64,000 nucleotides of DNA. Source: Dioscorea cayenensis subsp. rotundata. Its lineage: Eukaryota > Streptophyta > Magnoliopsida > Dioscoreales > Dioscoreaceae. Positions 34,708 to 49,100 of this stretch are shown one piece after another. Both the position numbers and the translations under genes were made by a program. How positions within the stretch are numbered: position 1 is the first letter of the stretch; each line of letters begins with the position of its first letter. The notes under the pieces were generated by a model, which searched no databases, was not told where the DNA came from, and saw only the letters and a program-made list of their open reading frames with translations. The DNA lies in NCBI RefSeq assembly GCF_009730915.1, contig NC_052488.1, positions 17,974,305 to 18,038,304 on the forward strand, written 5' to 3'.

Positions 34708-37305
34708 AATGTGAGGGACTTTATGATATTTTACTTAAATATTTATATATAATTTATATATATAGTTTTTTTTTAATATTTTTGTAATTGTACACATTAG
34801 ACACTGTTTCATCACATGTTGACGAACTTTTTATCTCAGCAAAAAGTCTTTGTCTTGAGCCCTGGACATATTATCTCAAATAAAAAATTCGGTGAGAATA
34901 TTGACTGTTTAATTTGAGTGGAATAAGAATTTATATAAAATGTTAAACCAGACAAGAAAGCTGACATGCCAAATTGAATGCTATTTTTGAAGATGATTGC
35001 TGCTATGGAATGCATTAGTGGTTCCTAAGATTAGAATAGTAAGAGCCATGATATCCAATCAAAATAATTACATTTCTTTTGCCAAACCAGTTGGCATGCG
35101 AGTGAAATTCATTGATTCTTTCAACTATATATATATATATTTTTGACAAAAGTGACGAGCGTTATTAAGTAAAGAACATATATGTAAAGAGATATACAAA
35201 TAACAGTGATTTGCACACCTCCTAAAGATAAATCTTTTTTTCCATGCAACCATAAAAGAGAGAAAATATGCTTCTCACACAAATCTTCCATATGGGATCT
35301 TGTGCATTGTAAGTTGAGGGACTCAAACTCGAGACTCTTTAATTTCAATATAAATTTTCAATATATTAATATGTTATCTTGTGTATTATTAGTATATAAT
35401 TAGTGTTGCATTGGTTTTGTTCGATTTTGAGATAAAATAAATAGAGAAGATTTGTTAGCAGTGTTATAGAAAAAAGGAAAACAAATAGAAATATTTGTAA
35501 GAGATTCATTAACAAAATGGTTTTATTATTTAAGGTTCATTCCAAAACACATAAGGACATATAATGTTAGATATAAGTACTAAAAAAACACTTTATTTGT
35601 ATTCTAGCTTAACAAATGTGTTGGGTTGGAGAACAAAAGTGGGGATTTAAAAGATTTTTTTTTTTAATTTTTGGTTTTGAAGGAAAACTGTCTATGAAAG
35701 AAAAACTTTTATATGAACTGATCACATTTGAACTTAATTAATACTAATAAAAATGAAATATTTTAAAATTAAAATTTCACTTTTTAAAATTAATTTAAAA
35801 ATTATTGATATTAATAATTTTTAAATTAATTATAAAGTATATATTTACAAAATAAAATATGATATATTTATAATAATCCATAAAACTAGTTGTTTAATTG
35901 GGGAAATAGTACATATCCCTCACATGGAGAAAAAAAAAGATTTTCTTACAAAATACATAAAACTCCACTCAGCTTTTTAGTTGTTTTATCTTCAATGCTC
36001 TAAGAAATCATCACATAACATATGACCAAATATTATTTTAAATAATTAATATTTTAATAAAAAAAATGCAGATATCCATTTATCCCCATGTTTTACTGAT
36101 AAAAAAATTAATTAACCATTAGTTTAAGAAGAAGTACACACACAATGAAATTAGTTAACCATTAGTTTAAATGTGAAAGTTTTAAATGAATTAATAAAAA
36201 AAAATGAAAAAAAAAAAAAGAGAGAGAAAAAGGTTTAAACCTGTTGGAGTGTTGCTACAGGCCACATGCCGGAAGAAAAGATTGTCCCTTGACTTTGAGT
36301 ATAAGTTAAATTAAAAAATTTTAAGTACTAATATGAAAATTAGGGAAAATCTTGTCTAACTTATAATAGCATATTAATAGGTTTAAAATTTTCAAATAAT
36401 AGTAGTATTTAAGAGACATATATAGATATATTATTTGTTTTTTAGGTTCATAGTTTTGGGTTTCATAGGCTTTATACCATATATATATATATATAATATG
36501 CTACTCAAGTATTAAATTATAAACTCATTACAAATTCCTCAAGTTTTCATTTTAAATGCAAATATGTTGTAAACCTCAGTAGACTTTTTTAAATGAGTTC
36601 TTTTTAAATTCAATAAATCAAATACCTATCAAATCCATAATAATTGTTTATCCCTACATATATAACAATGCTTTATATTATATATATATACACACATATT
36701 ACTTTTTTTAGATAAAATACCATTGTGAGAGAATTGATTTTTGACTTTTGAGTCTACATGAAGGGAGTTACTATCCTTTTATTACTTTTGAGTTTACAAG
36801 GGAAAGGAGTTATTATTCTTCTATTATAACTTATAAGGATACTCATAGATACATATATACAAACTTACATACATACATACATATATATATATATATAATT
36901 AAAGGCTAATATTCATTTAATAATTAATTTGGTAAAGTTATTTGTTTCAAACAAGAAGGCAAACAGCATGATCACAAACAAGTATGGGACCTTAGAAACA
37001 GACATAACTTTTGTGCTGAACTCCACTATGCAAAGAAGAAATAGAGGAATAATCCAAATACCACATTGTCCCAAAGACAAGAATCATTCCCATGAGGTGT
37101 CATGACCCTACAAACATCACCTTAAGCACAAAAGTTACCCATGAAAAGATCCCCATCTTTTCCATTTCCCCTTCTTTTTTCAGGCCTAAACATAGTAACT
37201 ACACCAAACATAAACACTCACTCACTCACTACTCAACATAGTTCATTCAATATGCTCATGAACTCTTCTTTCTATACAATCCAATGCAATCAATGACAGA
37301 CTGGT
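34708..37305. other. AT-rich intergenic region downstream of XTH
   Basis: No gene. It contains (TA)n tracts (about 35129, 36481, 36681, 36882) and a possible minus-strand SINE or LTR scrap at 35140-35345, whose complement has a B-box-like GAGTTTGAGTCCC. The last 200 bases probably include the XTH 3' UTR. Confidence 0.4.
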
Positions 37306-38635
37306 TCATATGGTGGCAGAGTTTCCGGCACCATGGCGATGTCGCTTGCTCAATTTCACACCATTCGATCGATAAGACTTCAGTGATTCACGCCGGTTGC
37401 TCGAACACTCTTTCAGTGGCTTCGCATAGCGTTTCCGGTCATAGCAGTAGGAATATATCATGTACTTATTGCGGAAACTCTGCATTGCGTATTTTTGCTT
37501 AGTAGACAATGATATTGTGTTGTAGTTATTAGACTCGGCCTTGTCACAGGCCGAGGAGTGATCAACTGGATTTACAGCGCATCCATTGAGTACGAAATCG
37601 GAGAATTTCGCAATGTATGGTGAGAATTTATAATTGACTTTGTATCGGCCACCGGATGTAGCCCAATTAGAACCATCCCAAATGGTTGCATAAAGTGACA
37701 TTGGTTTGGATGGAAATGCACCTCCCATTGATGATTCATTCCTAATAATCTCCCTAATTGGAATGCCATCAATGTAAAATCTGCAACATTATATGAACGA
37801 ACCATAAACTAACTTCAATTATATATAAATGATAATGAAAATATGAAAAAGGCAATTAAATTGATTGAGTTGGGAAATTACATGATTTGGTCATGGTTCC
37901 ATAGGATTGAATAGTGATGAAAAGCCTCAGTGGGATCAAACCAGAGGCCATACCTCTCTTCCCTTCCCACTGCAGTGCTACCATTCCCATAAACATTGGT
38001 CTGAACTCTCCACTCTTTCCCTCTGACATTACCCAAGAACTCAAAGTCCAATTCATCATGGTTTTTCTCAAACAAATCCCCATTTGTCATCTTCATGTAT
38101 ACAAACATTATGAATCAAGTATTGATTGATTGAAAAATAAAGTAATATATATGTTTATATATATATATATATATATACTTGGAATAATCAGCAAATTAAG
38201 CAACAAGGAATACTCACATAAAAGGCAACAACAACACCAGCAGCATAATCTGAAGGGAGCTTAATGGATGCACTGAAAAATCCATGCAAATAGAGATCCT
38301 GAGAAGCAAAACCAGCACCTAAACTCCTCCTCCATCAAAGTTCAAACATTATACATTCATCAGATACACTCTTACAATAAACACAAGAACAAGAACAAGA
38401 ATGGAAGTAGTTTAAAGGATAGACCTGTTCTTTGATCAAGAGAAAGATGAACACTTTTGCCATCACTTAAAAGCATGAGATTAGTGTCACCAAACAACTG
38501 AGTGTATCCTTCATCAAAGGACACAGTTTGGATGTTGTCCAAAATGTTAGTACTAGTGAAGCCATTGGAGAAGCAGATGAAACAGAGGAGTGAGAACAAG
38601 GTAACCAGAGAAGAAGAAGAAGAAGAAGAAGCCAT
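37306..38635 (-). CDS. XTH: Xyloglucan endotransglucosylase/hydrolase (group III-B-like, GH16)
   Basis: Four exons on the - strand, 38635-38425, 38318-38218, 38090-37882 and 37780-37306, join in frame with GT-AG sites to give 331 residues, within the usual XTH range. A signal peptide covers about residues 1-25. The GH16 active site reads HDELDFEFLGN, placing the catalytic Glu at about 117 and 121 and Asp at 119. No N-glycosylation sequon follows it, and FLGNVRGKEW resembles the XTH27-30 branch as I recall it. The C-terminal XET domain has the paired Cys regions NGCAVNP and YSYCYDRKRYAKPLKEC. The enzyme is secreted to the wall, where it cuts and rejoins (or hydrolyses) xyloglucan. ATG 38635 is chosen because it begins the signal peptide. 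Confidence 0.94.
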
Positions 38636-38740
38636 GAACAAGCTTGCTTGCCTTGCTTGTTTGGAAGACAAAGGTGGTGAGTTTTTTTAAACAATGGAAA
38701 ACTAGAGATAGTGAGTTGAAGAGGCTCTTTATCTCTTCCC

Positions 38741-38749
38741 TTATTTAAG
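38741..38749 (-). promoter_or_regulatory. TATA-like element of XTH
   Basis: On the - strand CTTAAATAAG lies about 105-115 bases upstream of the XTH start codon, at a distance that leaves room for a short leader. Position is the only support. Confidence 0.4.
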
Positions 38750-38959
38750 CTTTGATATGGACTTGGTCTTTTCTTTTCTGTTGATTAAGAATTTTTCTCA
38801 TTTTTATATAATTACATTAAATTAATTTGAGAATCTACTCTTCCTTCTTCTTATTATTATTATTATTATTATTAATGTGAGTAAATACAAGGTTTGGTGA
38901 GGAAACAAAACAAGTTAACTTTAATAATTGTTATTTTATATTAATAAGGGAAAGGGGTG

Positions 38960-39270
38960 GTTTAATTGTAATTAATAACAAAACGGGGGGCAATGAGTGG
39001 GAGCGGGAGGTGAGTCACGGTTAGCGCGATTAACGGGTTGAATAGAGCCCGCGCCGAAAGATGAATGAGACTCGGGCGCGTTTGGGCCAAAACAACGACG
39101 CGGTTGAAACCGTCGCCAATTCATCGCCGATTCAAATGATTAAAAGAGGAAAAAATCGGCGAGGAAAACGCGAGCAGGTGAAATCACGTCGTTTGATGGA
39201 CACGTGTTCGATCCCGTGTCTGGTGTTGGACAGCAAAGGCCTGCGCTGTTCCCCACTACTACATGTTTCA
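38960..39270. promoter_or_regulatory. GC- and CpG-rich island upstream of XTH
   Basis: This 300-bp stretch is far richer in GC and CpG than its surroundings. It has a TGAGTCA motif near 39011 and a G-box-like ACACGTGT at about 39199. It lies 350-650 bases before the XTH start. It could be a distal promoter element, or a relic exon of something else. No credible protein is encoded. Confidence 0.4.
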
Positions 39271-39299
39271 AACGATTTAATTATTATTTTTTAAATATA

Positions 39300-40499
39300 T
39301 TATATTTAATGGTTGTTTTTTTTAATTATAAATATTATTAATTAATGGATAAGTTAACATGAAGCTTTATAAAAAAAATATTAATATTATTAAACAACTA
39401 AATTCTCAATAAGAAAGCATGCTTGAGATTGGTCTTTTATTTATTTATTTTTTTTCAAAAATTGAATAAATCATCTAATATGCATTTGATATAAGGAAAA
39501 AAATTTATAAATATATTGAAAAAAATAAAAAAAAAATAGAAGGAAAAAATAATGTGTTTAAGGTTTGAATGCATATTAAATCTTCAATAAAGTAACAAAT
39601 AAAAGGATAAAATAAAATTTTTAAAAAATAATTGTCTATAAATCATTTTTTAAAAAAAATTGAATTACACCCATTACGTAAAGTAAAAAATACATTAATC
39701 GCCAAACCAGCCAGCGATCATGACAGAACAAAGTAAATAGACTAAACAGACAATCAAACAAAATAAATAAAAAAAAATCTAAAAAAATAAACATGTCATT
39801 GTTTATATTATTCATCATTTAAAAAGATAGAATTGAAACTCCTAATTATTCACATGAGACTTTCATATTTTACCGTCGAGTTTTACCGTCATTCAACGAT
39901 AAAATGTGAAAAATATACAACATGGAACATGGAGAGTAGATCAAAGCGTCCAAATTAATTAACTAAATGGTTGCATGAGAACTTTGGTTGTGTTGGTAGT
40001 GTCCTGCAAGGTCCTACAATGTCCTACATGGAAAGGGGAAGTAGGCCATTGGAATGGGGTTTCCTGCGTCAAAGGAAACATGAAACACTGACACACTGCT
40101 CCAACTTGAAGCTATCTTTATTAACCCATCAATCAATTCTTTTGTTTGGGTCTAGGGCTACCCTACCTACCCAATCCCTCAAATCCAACACCAAACCTTA
40201 CCACACAAGCTTCTTCCCTGAAATTTAATTATTTAGATAAATATATTTAATACTCTGTTTATTTATTAAAAATATTAGCACTAACATATATTTATTATTA
40301 AAAATTATTGAAAATTAATTTTTTAAAATTAATGATTTATTATTATTTTTAAATATTTAATCTTTTGATTTTTTTAAGAGGACAAACTCTGTCGAAACTA
40401 TTTGTTTAAGTGATTCAAGTCTCTATCATTTAAATCAATCCATGTTTATCATATTTATTTTGATTAATATTTACTAAGTTAAAATTCAATTAAATTTTA

Positions 40500-40530
<31 letters not shown>

Positions 40531-41100
40531 TAGTTTTTTACCTAATGATTTGATTTCTTAGGAGGATGAATTTGAAACCATTTCCTTAAGTAATCAAATT
40601 CTCTAGGCCAGTCCCATTTATCAAATTTATTTTTAGTAATATTTACCAAGTCTAAGTTCAACCAACTATCATATTAAAATTTTCCTTTTAACATTTCAAA
40701 ATTATATAAATTAATAATAATTATTAAAATAAATTAATTAATGATAAAAATTCATGAATCTTAATATTTTAAAAAATAATTATTAAATATAACATATTGA
40801 TAAAAAAAATTATGAAGTAGTTTATAATAAATTCTTAACATTCAAATATAAATTAAATTTTTTTTTTAATTTTTGAATTAGATAAATTTATATTGTACAA
40901 TTAAAAATTATTTTTAAACATATCTTCAATGATATATAAAAGCAATCGACCAAATCAACTTTTTTATGATTAAAGCTAAAGAATTCATATTAAATTAAAT
41001 TTATCGGTATAAAAGAATGTGCATGAGGTTGATCATAGTATATAAGTATGAAGGGGGGTTGGTCTCTTGTGTTTATGTGCATGAAGTTAATCATTTTATG
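39300..41100. other. AT-rich intergenic region
   Basis: No gene seen. 39960-40220 is more balanced in composition but has only a short unremarkable reading frame. 40364-40660 holds two diverged copies of a sequence of about 110 bp, separated by an ATT-rich tract. Confidence 0.4.
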
Positions 41101-41108
41101 TTTGTCAT

Positions 41109-41541
41109 GGCTGAAAATGCCCTAAAAATCTCTCCAAAGTTTATTTATTTATAGATTGTGCCATCAAATTTGGGTATTTTCAAGAATTTTTTCTTTTTAT
41201 AATAATATACTTTTTTTTTTTGTTTTTCTGTCATAAAGACAACTGATATTGACGGAAATGGTTTTTAACTTTTTAAAAGGAAACATATAGCATTAAGCAG
41301 AAAGGTCAAATGTTAAACGGAAATGTGAAATATTAAATAAAAAAAATACTATGTATGAAGTGAAAACTTATGTGATTATACAAAAACATGCAATATTAAA
41401 TAGAAACTATACATTGACGGAGTGAGATACATGAACTGAAAAGTAAACTATAAAAAAAAAGAACTGTTTTGGCAAATTCAAATGTTAGAAGGTTTGTCTA
41501 AGATATTTTGAAGGTTTAAGAAAATTTTAATTTATTTTCCC
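41109..41541. mobile_element. Second MITE carrying the 20-bp-period array
   Basis: The region matches the MITE at 31924-32393 in order and phrase. TTAAGC, TTAAAC and TTAAAT motifs at 41293-41400 are spaced 20, 20 and about 63 bases. A segment like CTTATGTGATTATACA parallels TTATGTAGTTACACAT there, and the right end GGGAAAATAAA (complement) is like the MULE terminus. The left end near 41109 is less certain and no target duplication was found, so it is an older or truncated copy. Confidence 0.65.
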
Positions 41542-41544
41542 TTA

Positions 41545-44500
41545 TTATGTAAAATATTTAGCAAAAAAGTAAAGATACGAATTAGCTATAAAGTGATAAT
41601 ACATGCAACGCACGGAAATATATATATATATACATCAGCATGCAAACAAAATAAAACCTATCTGGGTCATTTAATGACAACAAATGAATTTATTATTTAT
41701 AATGTAAACTATAAATAAATAAATAAATAAATTTTTAGAGTTCCCGTGACACAAGTTTTGGGAGTATGAAGAAAAATTAATTTTAGAATAATAAAAAAAT
41801 CTGAAATAAAAGAGAAAAAAACAATCTTGAAGAGGAATACATTCGATAATAATAGAAAAATAATAATAGCTTAAGATAATACAGTGTGGTGAAAATAATT
41901 TAAAAACAAACATAAAGATCATTAGCAAAACAAATAAAGTTTCTGACTCTCTGTCATGTATGTTGGGGTGCAAATATACCAAATAACAATTAACATATAA
42001 AATTAGCCTAATATAATATGTTTATATATATATATATATAATAATGTCACATCAATTACTGAAAAGTAGGTCAGATTGAATTGATCTAACACATCCAAGT
42101 TGGATTCACAAACAGTCAAACATAACAAAGCCAACAAACCCTAAATTTATGTTCTCTTTCTCATCTACTATTTATTTATTAATTTATTTATTGTCAAGTA
42201 TAACACTGAAAATTAAGCTCCTTTTTAATATTAATATACAGCTTGGTTAAGACTAATACATAAATTATAATAAGTGTATCAAAAGACTACAAAACTACAA
42301 AAAAATATAAACAATTGGGGTGGGTAGTGTCACTTCATGCATGAGTGGTTTGGTTTCATGGTTTCAGAGATTGATAAATTAAATTGTTTGAAGATACATA
42401 TCTTGTTATCTTGTTGGAACTTTGAGCCTCCAAAAATTTATTGCCACAATCTTCACAACAAGGGTTAGTGCCATTTATATATTTATTATTCATCTATTGA
42501 TTTCTTTTATAATATTAGATAAATCTCATTCACAAAAATTGAAACGTACAATGGCAATATGATATGGAAAAAACAATAAACAATATTTTAATCTATTAAT
42601 TCTTAATTTTTTTTTCTAACTATAGTGATTATAAACATTGAAATGTTTAAAAATTTTATTGATTTTATTTTATTAATTTTTTAAAAAAAATCTCCAAAGA
42701 CTAGGAGAACAAATGAAAAAATGTGTATATAAATTATAAAAAAAAAACTATATATATATATATATTTGATCTTGTTAAGTTTAAGTTGACTTATCATCAT
42801 GTTGAAAAACCAAAAAAGGAACTTTGATCAAAATTAATGCAGATCAAACATGCTCATAAATGCCTTCAAAAATATAAAATTGAAAGAGAGAGAGAGAGAA
42901 AGAGCCAATCATTCAACATTAATTCTACACAATACTTAGTGAAACACTAGTGATCCAATTAACCCAAGATTTAAAAAATTAATTAAATGCATGTGCCTTT
43001 TAGTTGCCAAAGGACTTGAAGACAACCATGTGAGCATCAAAGACAATTAACTTCTTTATTTTAAGGCACATGATCCATCAAGAGTTTATTTAGAAAATTT
43101 GCAGCCTTTTTACATTGATAAAATCTTTAATATATCTTTTCCATCATACTATCAACCACTAGTTTAATTTCTCTATTTGTATTTGGAGTGTAAAAGATGA
43201 TGATCTTTTATCTTTTAAGGATGAACTAGTGCTAAACTTAGAAACAAAAATCCACACAATATCATGCATATATATATATACTAAGTATTAAATAACTGAA
43301 AAATAGTGGTAAGAGTAAAGGGGAGAGAAGAAAAAGGTGACATAGGAAAGATTGGGCAATAAGAAGAAAGGAGTGCAATGTGCAAGAATTTGTTGTTGTT
43401 GTTCAATGACATTAATTATGAGAAATCATGAAATGTCATCACAAGTCTTCATAGAGAAAAGAAGAGAAATTATGAGCATGAAGTTGGTTGTGAGGAGGTT
43501 GAACCACTTTCTGTCCAAAAACTCATGGTTACAATAAAAAACCAGATAAAAATAGAAAAAAAACAATGATAACTCTAGTATTATATAATTAGATATATAT
43601 TATAAAATTAAGAAAAAAATAAACACAATAAACAAGTTTGAGAGAAAAATTGTAAACTTTTCTTATTTATCTTCTTTTATATATATATTATGTACAAGTT
43701 CACAAAGCCTCTATATATGGACTAAACATAACATATTAGAGGTCACATTAATATCATGTGATGTGATGAGTGGTTTTAGAAATTTTGTGGGAAGAAAGAA
43801 AGATTTTAAAAATTAGAGGGAGATAAATACTTTAATATTATAAATTTTATTGATCTTACAATAGGTAAAATTACAAATATATAGATAAGTCAAGAGACTA
43901 TACATAGTATGATAGAATTATATAAGTGAAATCATTTACAACAATCATAGATATCAGAAAGTTGATAATATATTTTTATAAACCAAACTACAATAATATG
44001 GTTATCACAACTAATAGACTCATGATTAGACATAATATTTTTAATTTAGACAACAATTTTAAGCAAGAGATATAATAAATTAACAATATTAATAATTAAA
44101 CATATGATCAAAATTAACGGGTCATGACCTATATAAAGTTGTGATATTATTTGTTTTAAGACCCCTTGGTGGACATTTAGTTAGTGGCATCTTTCTATAT
44201 TCCCAAGCAAGTTTGATGGGTTTATATAAAAAATGCGAATGTTTGGTTTATGTATTTTCATTTAATTCTCCGGCAATTATGATTTCCATGAGTTTTACAT
44301 TCTCATGAAACATAAAAATCTAAAACTATTTGTAAAAAAAAAAAAAAAAATCTAAAACCTTTATATATCTTGATGATATTGTTAGATTCATCTTGGTGAG
44401 AGAATGTAACAATAAAAAAAAGTTGCCACAATATCCCTTCTTTTATACCTTTTATTTTATTAGTTTACTTTATTTTTTTCATTATTATTTTACCCATATT

Positions 44501-44881
44501 TCAAACTTTATATCAAAATTAAAAAACAAAAAATTTGGACAAAAGAAACAAACATGTAGGTTAATCAAGAGATGTGTGCGAAGATAATACCTCACCCACC
44601 CTTACATTAGGTTATTGGGGTCTACATGAGTTTTTCCTCCTGAAATAAAACCCAGAGTTAATACAAAATAAATAAATAAATAATATCTTTGGCGAAACAT
44701 ATTATTACATCTCATCAAAATGACTTCTCTTTTAACTTTATTTTTTAAATACATATATATACACTTGTAAAATTAGGGAAGGGAGTATTGCTGCAGACAT
44801 TTGTAAAATTAAGGAAGAGTGTATTGGATACTGATCCAATGATCTCCAGGAAAATATACCGATGTCCTAAAAAACGGGAAA

Positions 44882-44957
<76 letters not shown>

Positions 44958-46104
44958 GAACAGTTCAATCATTTTACTAACGAAAATAAAAATGAGCTTA
45001 GTTATTGTAACAAGAAAAATAAATAAGATAATCTAGCCATTATAGTATACAGAGAAAAATATAAAGAAGCTTTGCTAAGTTATTTGTTTTTGGTAGCCTT
45101 CAAAGAGTATACATAAAGGTAAACAGATTATTCAAAATTTAGTTGTATCATATTCCTAGTCATCCTAATGAACCATGCAATTAATGAACCAAACAAATCA
45201 GTAACCATCAATACCTCAAAGCCCACTAAAGTGATTCCCATCTTTTTACATTCCCAAACATCAAAACTTACAATGAAATGCCTCATTTTATAAACCCAAC
45301 AAATCACATATCTATGACATATCCATGAGCTAAACACACTTATTTGTTTTGACCTCATATTCTTATGATGAGTCCACATCAGCCAAAAGACCAAAAAGAA
45401 CAAATCCTTTTTCAGTCATGGCTTTAAACCTGAAACAAACTTTACACCTGAACATGTTAATCACAAAATCAAATTTGAATCCAAAGCACAACACAGACAT
45501 CAAATCCCAAGAATGCCTGTGTATTCTCACACAAATCAGATTCCAATCAAAATGAAATATAGCAACCATTCATTCAAATGAGTTTTCTTTATTTATATCT
45601 CCAGCACCATCCAGTGAGCAATGGTGTTTCATTTTCAACCAATATGCCATGGCATGCAATGGATGGTGTACAGAAGATTCAATTCTAAGCTCACCAGAGC
45701 GGAAGAGAAATATAGAATACAGGCTTTAGACAGACATGATCTCTACTCAAACTTTTTTAGTACAGAGCAAAATTATATGCCCACTGGAGCTCTGAAAGAA
45801 TGAAAACATAGGAAGTGCCATAGGAGGAAAAATACACTATACACCTTTCTAGTTCCCACAAGCATCTGATTTTGCTACAGAGAGACACACCTGTACATCT
45901 GCTTGATCTCGTATTTTACATTGCGTGTGAGCATCATCACCAGCCAAGTCTCTAGGAAAGATACCGGCCCAGTTTACAAGCTCGAGAATTCTGGTGTTGT
46001 TATCTGGTTACTGATAATGGAAGCAACAACATTAGGTAAACCAGAAGAATGGTCATCAGCTGCATCAGTGTGTTTATATGTTCCCCTTGTTTTCAAGATG
46101 AGAA
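41545..46104. other. AT-rich intergenic region
   Basis: Nothing coding is supported. A short open stretch at about 43352-43537 lacks an ATG at its start and matches no family I know. A long (TA)n tract lies at 44884-44955. The part from about 45600 to 46104 is probably the 3' UTR of the histidine kinase. Confidence 0.4.
44884..44955. repeat. (TA)n microsatellite, about 35 repeats
   Basis: An uninterrupted TA dinucleotide run of roughly 72 bases, the longest pure one in the window. Confidence 0.97.
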
Positions 46105-49100
46105 TTATTTTTCTGAATCTGGGTTGGCTTTGGATATCAGGAACTTTGCAACCGCTTGATAGAGTTGTTGCTCGTCAAAAGGCTTTGAGACATAGCCGTC
46201 CATCCCGCATTTCATGCACTCTTCATAAGTTGCCTGAATGACATCGGCTGTCATGGCTAGAACCGGCAGGTGCCACCCAACCTTTTCTGTTGTGTCATGC
46301 GGAGTCATGCCTCCATGCCTAGCTTCCTCATTTGCCTTGCTCTCCATTAAACGAATCTGCCGAGTTGCCTCAAACCTGTCAGAAAGAAATTTTATCATTC
46401 TGACATTCAATGGTAACACAAGGCAAATCTATATAATACATGAAAGAGAACTTAGAAGTAGTACAATATAATTGCCACTCCTAACATGACATTCTGATTT
46501 TTACCCCAGCTAGCTAGCATATGTTATTTTATATTAATGATCAAAATTACACACCTAGCCTCTTCATTGCATGATTCGTGTTCTGCGTCTTATTAGACTA
46601 AGCAATAGATTATCAGCCATATGGCGGAAGTACCCATCCCCTAACTTCATGCAAATGTGGCAACTTACAAGGAATTGAGAGGAATGGAATTCACGGGTTT
46701 CACCAAACAGAAGCACAAGAAAAGGCCAGTAATAGAGCAAATGATATAACGTAAAGCCACAATTGCTGGAAGAAATAACCAAAAATATGAAATCAATAAC
46801 ATTGACTCAACAAATTTTATTTTCTTGTCATATGATAATCATCCAAGTTTTTAATGTTTGCATTTAATCCAGATTCAAAGAGTTAAATAACAACTTCTAT
46901 TTGTAGTTTTTACAAGAACTCTTTCCTAGATAAATCATATGAGGCTCAAATATTTATTAACCAGCACAGAATCACATTAACAGAAGCTTAATTTGGTGTA
47001 GCTTTAGCCTTGTACTTATGTATATGAGGAAAATATGGAAAAATAAAATCTACTAATGGTCAAGAATTTTACAAAGAGGGTAATCATGACCATATAATAC
47101 AGTATGTTCTACTGATCAACAAAAGGCAATTGAAATTTGTCCATACATTAAAACTTCTGCTCCATAAAAAAAGGATAATAATTTTAATGTAATAAAATGA
47201 TGACAGATAGTTGAAAACTGAAGAAAGCAGCTAACATTTATTTAATTCGAAACCGCAATAAAGATGACAGAGCAAATGTCTTGAGTATTTAGCAAATTTG
47301 TGAAAGTCGAGTAATACTGAAAACCAGAAGTTAAAGCAAACAGCACAGAAGGACAGACCTCATTCCAGAGCCATACAAGAGGATTATAAGCACTATGTAA
47401 TGTTTACAAGGTCCTTAAGTCATACAATATGTCTCAGAGCTCAAACACCAGAAACCACATAGCTACAATATGAGCATGTAAAAGACAATCAACAAGTTAA
47501 GAAAAAAGAGATGGTAAATGTGAAGACAACCCAAATTCAGGCAAAAGAATGAATACTTTTTCAAGATAAAGCAGACTAGAAATGCATACCCATCCATTTC
47601 TGGCATCTGAACATCCATGAAGCAGGCATCAAACTTGTGTGGCAGTTGAAGAAGGGAAAGAGCACCTTTACCACTTTCGGCACAAGCTACATTTGCCCCA
47701 TATTTCTTCAGGGCACCTGCAGCAACTCTTAGATTAACCTTATTATCATCAACCACTAATATATTCTTTCCAGCAAGAAGATTATGAAGGAAAGCCGATC
47801 CATTAGGCAATTGCTTCCTCTGTGGCACCCCCATTCTCAGTACCTGCTGAAGGCATGCAGCGATTGTGCTTGCCCTCAGGGGCTTCATGATCACAGTATC
47901 AACATAAGAACACTTTGTTTTATCTGATTCAGATGTCGACAGAAGGATAACCTTGGGCACTTCAGACAACCGGCCATTGTGTTTCCACTCTGTTAATTGA
48001 TTGCCCAAGCAAGTATCCATCCCTGAAGTCCAGGAATCCTTTTCAACTAGGATTATCTTTGGTTGTTTTATGTGACTTCTGTATGCAACAACAGAAGGAA
48101 AACTAATCAATTTATTGCCTATAATTAGGAAAGATAAATGAGAAGAATAAAAAGATTGATATGAAATAAGACAGAACTGTTCAAGTGAAAATTAATATAT
48201 AGCATGTTGGTTCAAAGAAAAGTTATCCAGGTAAGAAATTTGGTAATTTTCCCAAAATAGAGGAAACTCAGGGTATGAACATGCCTGCTTTCTAGTAGAC
48301 TTGACCCAGGGAATATCAAGAGGCTTACCGAGTGCAACCATTTTGCCCAGCTTTTGCATTAAATGCCGTCTTCATGGTACTTGCAATATCAACTGTTACG
48401 CCTAGTCTTTGCAGATGGTACTTCGTTACAGCACCTCTAACAGGTCTTTCATCTATCAGTATTGATTTCATTCCTCGAAAACTAATAGGAAGAGGCTCAG
48501 GTAGTGCTCTCTTTGCTTCATCAATTGCACTTCCCTTGCATCTTTTGAGGACAACAGTAAATGTAAACGTGCTGCCAACATGAGGCCGGCTTATGAAGTT
48601 TATCTGTCCACCCATTAGTTCAACTAGACACTTACTGATGCTCAATCCAATACCAGTTCCACCATAATTCCTTGAAGTTGAGCTGTCAGCTTGCATGAAA
48701 GGTGTGAAAACCCGATCCTGTGCTTGTAATGGGATCCCAATCCCAGTATCCTCTACACTTACAGTCAAGGTCACTTTAGCAGATTCCTTGTCACCAGGCA
48801 TCTCATTTCCAGAAGCATCAGGCAAGGATGTCTCATCAGAAAGTAGATGCTTGAAATTGTCCCAACTATTCCTGTTATCAGCAGCTTCAACACCACTCAA
48901 GGTATTGAATATAGTTCTACATGATTTGACTTCATGCTCATCTGACCATCCATTTAGATGTGCTTCAGATTTAGCATCTGTCACCATATTTGAGTGCTCC
49001 ACTAGATGGACTTGGACAAAAATGTGGCCTCTTTCAGTAAACTGTACATTCAGGAATAAGGACAATATTTAGAAAACAAGCATTTAAGGAAAACAAATAC

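Noticed and set aside
43352..43537. Possible small Cys-rich peptide gene
   Set aside because: The frame does not begin with ATG, has no signal peptide and lacks the motifs of RTFL/DVL or defensin-like peptides.
44745..44972. Frame with alternating Tyr-Ile
   Set aside because: It is a translation of the (TA)n microsatellite.
48332..49072. Plus-strand frames opposite the histidine kinase catalytic exon
   Set aside because: Antisense shadows of exon 9, whose - strand frame carries the G1 and G2 ATP-binding motifs.
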